DNA of 64,000 nt from contig NC_133658.1 in the NCBI RefSeq assembly GCF_037893015.1, positions 251,354,518-251,418,517 on the forward strand, in the 5' to 3' direction. This document shows, piece after piece, positions 56,285 to 64,000 of this stretch; the first letter of the stretch is position 1; every line of letters starts with the position of its first letter. Origin of the DNA: Macrotis lagotis (Eukaryota; Chordata; Mammalia; Peramelemorphia; Peramelidae). The notes beneath the pieces were generated by a model. The model was not told the origin of the DNA, ran no database searches, and worked only from the letters and a program-made list of their open reading frames with translations. The translations under genes and the position numbers were made by a program.

Positions 56285-56441
56285 GGGGAGGCTAGGTAGC
56301 TCAGTGGATAAAGCATCGGCCCTGGAATTAGGAGTACCTGGGTTCAAATCTGGTTTCAGACACTTAATAATTACCTAGCTGTGTGGCCTTGGGCAAGCCA
56401 CTTAACCCCATTTGCCTTGCAAAAAAAAAAACTAGAACAAA
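56285..56441 (+). mobile_element. CORE-SINE
   Basis: Sense copy. Exact 15-bp target-site duplication AAGAATGGGTGCCTA at 56270-56284 and 56442-56456. Confidence 0.95.
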
Positions 56442-57252
56442 AAGAATGGGTGCCTACTGGCATCCCTGTTGCCTGTTACCAAGTTCTGAGTCAATGTCTT
56501 ATCTGATTATTGAACAAGGAACAAGTTTCTTGATTCTGAGACTGGGGGACTGGGAGCAGCTATAACTGATGACACAGCTATAGCCTTTAGCCTAACATAT
56601 AAACCTACAGTGGATTAATAAAGGCAAGAATTGTAGACCAAAGGAGAGCCAGTGGCAGTTAAGTTGCTCTGATACTACAGTCTGCTAGCAGGCTCATAGT
56701 GACTGAGTCCAATAGCAGTCTACTAAACCTAGGTGTGCACAAATCAACAGATCATGAACTTGCAGAGTTCTGACAATGCATTTCTCACCCCAGATCACTG
56801 AAGATTTGTAGACCCCCATTACTGAGCTATGAAATCAATTGAAGAACATAAAAGGACAAAAGTTCGGGTCAGACCCAGCCCCAGAAGTGCCCAGTACACA
56901 GTATTAACATAAAATAGAAAGTCAAGAATTAAACTAGAAGAATGAGCAACAACAAAAAAAAGCAGAACCCCCCCCAACTACAAATAGCTACTATAATAAC
57001 AGGGAAACAAACACAGGAGACTATTACTTAAAACTATAAGCAAAGCCGCAAAGAAAAGTGCAAATTGGACATAATCCCAACAAGAATTCTTAGAAGAAAG
57101 CATTTCTAAATTTCCAGGAAAGAGTTTTAAAAAGCACCTGATTTCCTAGAGGATGAGTTTTTTAAGAGCAGCAGCAAAAAAAAAAAAAAAAAATTAAAAA
57201 CTCAAGAACAATAGAGGGGAAAAATGGGAGAACTTTGCAAGAAAGATATGAA

Positions 57253-57602
57253 GGATCATTCCATCAGTGCAACACTCAGGGACAATTTGGGGCTGTCTGC
57301 AATGGAGAATACCATCTGTATCCAGAGAAACAACTGTGGAGTTTGAACAAAGACCAAGGACTATTATCTTTAATTTAGGGGGGAAAAAAACTGTTATCTT
57401 ATTGTCTGATCTTGTTATCTTTTTTACTTTATGTTTCTTCCTTAAGGATATGATTTCTCTCTCATCACACTCAATTTGGATCAATGTATACCATGGAAAC
57501 AATGTAAAGACTGGCAAATTGCCTTCTGTGGGGGTGGGGGGGAGGGATGTAAGATTAGGGGAAAAATTGTACAATTCAAAATAAAAAAAAATCTTTAAAA
57601 AA
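57253..57602 (+). mobile_element. L1 3' end, 5'-truncated, nested
   Basis: Same L1 3' end as at 47413 (AGAATACCATCTGTATCC, ATTAGGGGAAAAATTGTA). Exact 14-bp target-site duplication AAGAAAGATATGAA at 57239-57252 and 57603-57616. Confidence 0.9.
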
Positions 57603-57615
57603 AAGAAAGATATGA

Positions 57616-59041
<1,426 letters not shown>

Positions 59042-59326
59042 AACAACTTGGTAAAAGAGGTACAAAACATTACTGAAGAAAATAACTCCTTAAAAATTAG
59101 AATTAGAAGTTAATGACTCCATAAAACATCATGAAACAATAAAGTCAAAAGCCAAAAAAAAAAAAAGAAAATGTGAAACATTTCAAGAGAAAAATAACTG
59201 ACCAGAAATATTATGACCAAAAATCTAGAATTCCCAAGTCAAGGGGAAAATACTGCAAGCAACCAGGAAGAAAAGATTCTATATACTGTGGAGCCACAGT
59301 CAGGCTAGCATAAAATTTAGCAACCA

Positions 59327-60208
59327 AGAAAATATGGATCGATTCTCTGCTGCTTATGCTAATTTTGGTCTAACAATCAACACCAAGAAAACACAGGTGC
59401 TCCATCAGCCCAGCACCACACCATCCATATGTGGAACCATCCATTACTGCAACTGGAGTTTTGAATATTGTGGAGTTTATTTACCTTGGCAGTGTCCTTT
59501 CCAAGGTACACAGTGTTAGATTGTTAATTAGGTTGACACATACATTGTCAGAGCTAGTTGGAGACTCCAAAAGAAAGTGTGGGAGAAAAGAAGTATTTGA
59601 CTTCCAAACTTTGGTTTGGTCTTCAGAGCTGTTGTGCTGATCTCATTGCTGTGTACCTGTGAAATCTGGACAGTCTACCAACACTTTGCCAGGAAACTGA
59701 ATTACTTCCATTTAAATTATCTTAGGAAGATTCTGAAGATCACCTGACAGGGGAAGATACCAGACACTGAGAGGTCCTTTCTCAAGCTCAACTGCCAAGT
59801 ATTCAAATGCTACTTCAAATAGTGCAACTATGATGGGCTGGCCACATTGCTAAAATGTCAAATGTAAGCTTGCAAAAAAGACAATTTTATGGAGAACTCA
59901 CAAATACAAGGGGATCAGAAGAAAGATACTGGGTCCTCTCTTAAGAACTTTAGAATTGATTGCGCAGCATGGGAGATACCGGAATAGGACCAGCATGACA
60001 TGCCCTCACTAAGAGAGGTTGCTGAGCTCCATGAGCAAGATAGAATTGAAACAGCTCAAAGAAAACATGAAATACATAAATTTTGCAGGTGTTCACATGG
60101 ACTATTTGTGCCTGATCTGTGGTAGAGCATTCCAAGCTCGTAATTTGTCTGAAACATAGTGATGTCATTTTGGTCTTCTTCAATAATGAATGAATGACAA
60201 GAACCATG
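59327..60208 (+). mobile_element. RTE-type LINE, 5'-truncated
   Basis: Carries the end of a reverse-transcriptase ORF: SAAYANFGLTINTKKTQVLH, the YLGS-like block, CETWTVYQHF, LRKILKIT near 59730, GHIAKMSN-like at 59840, and a Cys-rich zinc-finger-like end (CLICGRAFQA near 60100). Broken by frameshifts and stops. The direct repeat AGCAACCA at 59319-59326 and 60209-60216 supports insertion into the L1 ORF1. I favour the RTE clade from the 3' end shared with 48590-48785. Confidence 0.7.
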
Positions 60209-60546
60209 AGCAACCACCATTTTAAAGTAATGAAAAGCTTGGAATAAGATAAGACGGAAGGAGAAGGATATAGAATTACAAACAAGAATAACCTACCCAG
60301 CAAAACTGATTATAATCCCACAGGAAGGAAAATAGGTCTTTAATGAAATAGAGAATGTCATTTAAAAATTTTAATTTAGAGAATAAAACAAACATTTTTA
60401 TCGCATAGTTTACCCAAAAAGGATGATCATACATGAAACAACAGATGCACAATTTGCTATTCCTTTCAAATATACAACAAAACTATGATATAAATTTTTT
60501 CTTTTTTCCCCCTCCTGCTTCAACCTAGAGATAATTACCATTACAC

Positions 60547-60548
60547 AC

Positions 60549-60590
<42 letters not shown>
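60547..60590. repeat. (CA)n microsatellite
   Basis: About 20 CA units in the 3' UTR of the antisense L1. Confidence 0.97.
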
Positions 60591-60594
<4 letters not shown>

Positions 60595-61193
60595 GGTGTA
60601 TATAAATATGTAAAATTATTCTATACAAACTTCTATTTATCAATTCTTTCTCTGAATGCAGAGGACATCTTTCTTTATATTGGGTATTTATATAGACTAA
60701 ATTACTATTCACTTTAAGCCTTTCTTAAAACAATATTGTGGTTACTGAATACAACGTTCTCTTGGTTCTGCTCATTTTTCTCTTCAATATTTTGTGCAAG
60801 TATTTCCATGTTTTTTGAAAAATCATCGAGTTCATCATTTCTTATAGAACAATAGTGTTCCATCACAATCATATACCACAACTTGTTCAGCCATTCTTCA
60901 GTTGAAAACTTCCCTGAAATTTCTGGTTCTTTGCCACATCAAAGAGTACTATAAACATTTAAAAATATATAAATTGTTTTTCCTTTTTCCTAATCATCAC
61001 TGACCAAATAATGGTATTGTTGGATCAAAGGGTAGTTTAATAATTCTTTGGGCACATTTCCATTTTGCTCTTCAAAATTTGTTCTCCAAATTAATATCCC
61101 AATTTTTCCACATCCTCTCCAATATTCATTCACTTTTCCCCTTCTTTCATTTTAGCCAATCTGATAGGAGTAAAAGATTGTTTAAAGATAGTT

Positions 61194-61340
61194 GTTTTTT
61201 TTTTGCAAGGCAAACAGGGTTAAGTGGCTTGCCCAAGGCCACACAGCTAGGTAATTATTAAGTGTCTGAGACCAGATTTGAACCCAGGTACTCCTGACTC
61301 CAAGGCCGGTGCTTTATCCACTACACCACCTAGCCTCCCC
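61194..61340 (-). mobile_element. CORE-SINE in the antisense L1
   Basis: Antisense copy. TTAAAGATAGTT (61182-61193) and CTAAAGATAGTT (from 61340) form the target-site duplication. Confidence 0.93.
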
Positions 61341-62211
61341 TAAAGATAGTTTTAATCCACATTTCTCTAATCAATAATGATTTAGAACATTTTTATATGA
61401 CTTTAAATTATTTAGATTTCTTCATTAGAAAACTGCCTGTTCATATCCTTTTACCATTTATCAATTGAGGATTGAGTTGTGTTATGATAGATTTGACAAA
61501 GTACTAATTATTATTTAGGAGAATTTTCAAAAATTCCTGATGAAAATAGCAAACTAAGTAGAAAATTTGACATTCAAATATAGGACTCAAGAGAAGCATA
61601 TGAAGTTAAATATGAATAAAAATTATGTTTCAAGTTTAAAAGTCTAAACAAGGTCTTATTCTTATATAGTGAGGTGATATAGATAATGCCTCAAAGTGTC
61701 ATCATCACCAGGAGTCTAATTTGGCCCTAGAATCACTAGATGTGATTTTTATTATTTTTGGATATCAAAAGAAAATTGGAGGCATGGGGAAGAGGAATGC
61801 TTTGGACAAGTGGGGAACATGGAGAAAGAATGGGAAATATTGTCTCGCATACAGGGGGATGTTCAAGGAAAGGTTTACAGAGGAGGCAGTGGAGTGAAGT
61901 GGAGAGTGACACTTGAACCTCACTCTCATCAGAACTGATTAAAGGAGGACTGCACATATACATACAAGTGGGTACAGAAATTCATCTTACCCAACAGGGA
62001 AACAGGATAGAAAGGCATTAAGAGAAAGGGGAAGGAGGAGAAGAGGGAGGGTAAATTGAAGAAAGCATTTGTCAGAATAAAAATAGTCTATTAAAAGGGG
62101 AAGGGAGAAAAAAAGAGAAGGAAAACTATAAGAGCATAGGAAAGAGGGAAATACACAACAATCATAACTCTGAATGTTAACAGAATGAATTCATCTATGA
62201 AAGAGAAGGAT

Positions 62212-62340
62212 GGGGTGGCTAGGTGACGCAGTAGATAGAGCATTGGTCCTGGAGTCAAGAGTACCTGAGTGCAAATCCGGTCTCAGACACTTAATATAGC
62301 TGTGTGACCCAATTGCCTTGCAAAAACCTTAAAAAAAGGA
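62212..62340 (+). mobile_element. CORE-SINE in L1 ORF2
   Basis: Sense copy with an internal deletion around the TTAATATAGCTGTGTGACCC join. AAAGAGAAGG occurs before it (about 62200) and after its tail (62352). Confidence 0.9.
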
Positions 62341-62452
62341 GGGGGGGGAGAAAGAGAAGGCTAGCAGAATGGATTAAAAACCAGACTTGAACAATATATT
62401 GTTTATAAGAAATGGATTTGAAGCAGAAATACAAATATATTTAAAATAAGAT

Positions 62453-62691
62453 GCTGGTATACTTTTTTCACTTTATTTTACTTGAGGGTTCTCTTTTTTT
62501 GTGGGGGGTGGTTTATGTTCCTTTTGTAACATGACTATTGGAGCAATGTGTTTTATGGCTATTTTTTTTAACCTACACAAAATAACTTGCTTTTCTCAAT
62601 GACTGGGAGTGGGAAGAAGGGAGAGAATTTGGAAGTCAAGGTTTTGGAAGTAAATGTTGAAACTTGTTTTTGCATGTAGCTGGGAGGGGTT
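62453..62691 (+). mobile_element. L1 3' UTR end inserted in L1 ORF2
   Basis: CTTTATTTTACTTGAGGG, TTTATGTTCCTTTTGTAACA, GAGAGAATTTGGAAGTCAAG and GTTTTTGCATGTAGCTGGGA are the final part of the marsupial L1 3' UTR. Its A-rich tail leads into the microsatellite. Confidence 0.7.
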
Positions 62692-62706
62692 AAAAAGAAG
62701 AAAAAG

Positions 62707-62788
<82 letters not shown>
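62692..62788. repeat. (GAAA)n(GA)n microsatellite
   Basis: Grown from the L1 tail: about eight GAAA units, then about 25 GA units. Confidence 0.96.
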
Positions 62789-62791
<3 letters not shown>

Positions 62792-62940
62792 GCTAGGTGG
62801 CGCAGTGTTAAAAAAGCACCGGCCCTGGAGTCAGGGGTACCTGGGTTCAAATCCAGTCTCAGACACTTAATAATTAAATTACCTAGCTGTGTGGCCTTGG
62901 GCAAGTCACTTAACCCCATTGCCTTGAAAAATCTAAAAGA
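62789..62940 (+). mobile_element. CORE-SINE inside the microsatellite
   Basis: Sense copy beginning GGAGGCTAGGTGGCGCAGTG. The purine-rich flanks hide any target-site duplication. A TTAAATTAC insertion is seen in the middle. Confidence 0.92.
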
Positions 62941-63040
62941 AAAAAAAAGAAAGACAGAAAGAAAGAAAAAGGGAGAGAGAAAGGAAGGAAGGAAGGAAGG
63001 GAGAAAGGAATAGAAAGAGAGAAAAAGAAAGGAAAAGTAA
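62941..63040. repeat. (GAAA)n/(GGAA)n purine tract
   Basis: Continuation of the microsatellite on the far side of the SINE, with GGAA units at 62981-63000. Confidence 0.93.
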
Positions 63041-63361
63041 ACAAACCCCCCCCACACACAAAAGAGAAACCTCAAGAAAAATAAAGTTAAAAAAGTATGC
63101 CACCCTCTTATTTTAAATATATATTTGTCTTTCTGCTTCAAATCTATGTCTTATAAAGAAAGAAAGAAAATAAGAGGCAAGAGAAGAATCTATAGACCTG
63201 TTATAGTATGAGGCAGAGATAGCACTCATGATCTCAGACAAAGCAATAGCAAAAATAGACCTAATTAAAAGAAATAAACAGGGAAATTACATTTTGCTAA
63301 AAGGTAGTATTCAAAAACATAAATCAATACGGAACATGTATACATCACATGTCATAGTTTC

Positions 63362-63528
63362 TTTTTTTTTTTTTTTTTTTTTTTTTAGTTTTTGCAAGGC
63401 AGTGGGGTTAGGTGACTTTCCCAACATCACCCAGCTAGGTTATTATTAAGTGTTTGAGGTGGAATTTGAACTCAGGTCCTCCTGACTCCAGGGCCAGTAC
63501 TCTATCCACTGTGCCACCTAGATGCCCC
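63362..63528 (-). mobile_element. CORE-SINE in L1 ORF2
   Basis: Antisense copy with a 29-base T tail. AGTTTCT occurs before and after, a short likely target-site duplication. Confidence 0.92.
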
Positions 63529-64000
63529 AGTTTCTAAATTTTTAAGTAAAAAGTCAAATGAGTTATGGAGGAATAATATAATTATGGGGAGGGCTTCATG
63601 TTTTTCCCTCTCAGACCTAGATAAACCTAACCACAAAATAAACAACAAAGAAGTTATAAATGAATAGAATTTTTGAAAAATGAAATATGATAGACCTCTA
63701 GAGAATACTGAATGAGATTAGAAAGGTGAATACTTTTTTCCAGCTGTTAATGGCAATTTCACAAAAATTGATTATGTATTAAGGCAAACAAATGTAGAAA
63801 AACAAGTATTAAATCTTTTCCTAATCATAATACAACAAATATTACCTTCAATAAAGGGCCTTTGAAACATAGATTAAAAGTTAATAGAAATTAAAGTATA
63901 GTTCTAAAGAATGAATGAGTCAAAGAACAAATGATTTCATTACAAACAATAACAGCAATGATATAACATTAAAATATTTGGGGGTTGCAACCAAAACAGA

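Larger units (their letters stand above)
60372..61515 (-). mobile_element. Antisense L1 3' end, nested in the L1
   Basis: Read backwards it gives the L1 3' UTR and ORF2 end: TTCTCTTGGTTCTGCTCATT, AACAATAGTGTTCCATCACA, ACCACAACTTGTTCAGCCAT, GGATCAAAGGGTAGTTTAAT and AGCCAATCTGATAGGAGTAA. Left flank AGAGAATGTCATTTAAAAAT and right flank AGGAGAATTTTCAAAAATT look like a decayed target-site duplication. It contains a (CA)n run and a SINE. Confidence 0.8.
62402..63157. repeat. Inverted repeat with arms of about 130 bp around a nested insertion
   Basis: Left arm 62402-62531 and right arm 63028-63157 are reverse complements at high identity; for example TTTGAAGCAGAAA, ATTTAAAATAAGA, and TTGAGG with TTCTC recur in order. 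The arms span the join between host L1 endonuclease sequence and the inserted L1 3' end, so the join itself is duplicated in reverse. AAAATAAGA is present at 62444-62452 and 63168-63175, as if flanking the whole insert. The centre holds the rest of the L1 3' end, microsatellites and a SINE. Confidence 0.85.

Noticed and set aside
62596-63141. 181-codon minus-strand frame and its plus-strand partner rich in Lys/Arg/Glu
   Set aside because: Both are translations of the GAAA/GA microsatellite and a SINE.

Overview
This window is vertebrate nuclear DNA, almost certainly from a marsupial. It holds one multi-exon host gene with conserved coding sequence. The rest is dense interspersed repeats: more than 30 copies of a tRNA-headed CORE-SINE of the marsupial Mar1/WSINE type, ORF1-only L1 elements (HAL1), marsupial L1 3' ends, RTE pieces, and old MIR and L2. 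The SINE and L1/HAL1 types point to a marsupial; an australidelphian such as a dasyurid is my guess, but the species cannot be fixed from this sequence alone.

Bases 1-37.85 kb: the 3' half of ARFGEF1 (BIG1, the Golgi ARF guanine-nucleotide exchange factor) on the + strand. Nineteen exons between 253 and 34118 splice into 847 codons plus a stop, with every phase matching and no disabling change. One intron uses a GC donor (22903). The 5' half, including the Sec7 catalytic domain, lies upstream of the window. A SINE-free stretch of about 3.7 kb after the stop looks like a long 3' UTR ending near 37.85 kb. The introns carry SINEs, MIR, L2, L1 pieces and one full-length HAL1 (about 8.5-11.6 kb).

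Bases 37.85-64 kb: no host gene with introns is visible. The layout is an antisense L1/HAL1 block with a 7SL RNA retropseudogene inserted in it (about 39.0-40.55 kb); a broken class I endogenous retrovirus fossil (about 41.06-44.42 kb); a HAL1 without SINE modules (about 44.85-46.87 kb); a truncated L1 3' end; a probable solo LTR (about 49.78-50.40 kb); a full-length HAL1 with an MRPS18C retrocopy inserted (about 50.53-54.38 kb); and a degenerate L1 (about 56.0-64 kb) that has received a SINE, an L1 3' end, a UBE2D3 retrocopy with an intact reading frame, an RTE fragment, an antisense L1 3' end and further SINEs.

Observations most worth checking: two HAL1 copies share three antisense SINE-derived modules in their 3' region that a third copy lacks, suggesting a chimeric LINE-SINE subfamily; a pair of inverted arms of about 130 bp encloses an L1 3' end, microsatellites and a SINE (62402-63157); the intact UBE2D3 and near-intact MRPS18C retrocopies; and two SINEs that share one outer target-site duplication (17418-17812). 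I found no new defence, biosynthetic or regulatory system. The novelty here is in repeat biology and retrocopies.
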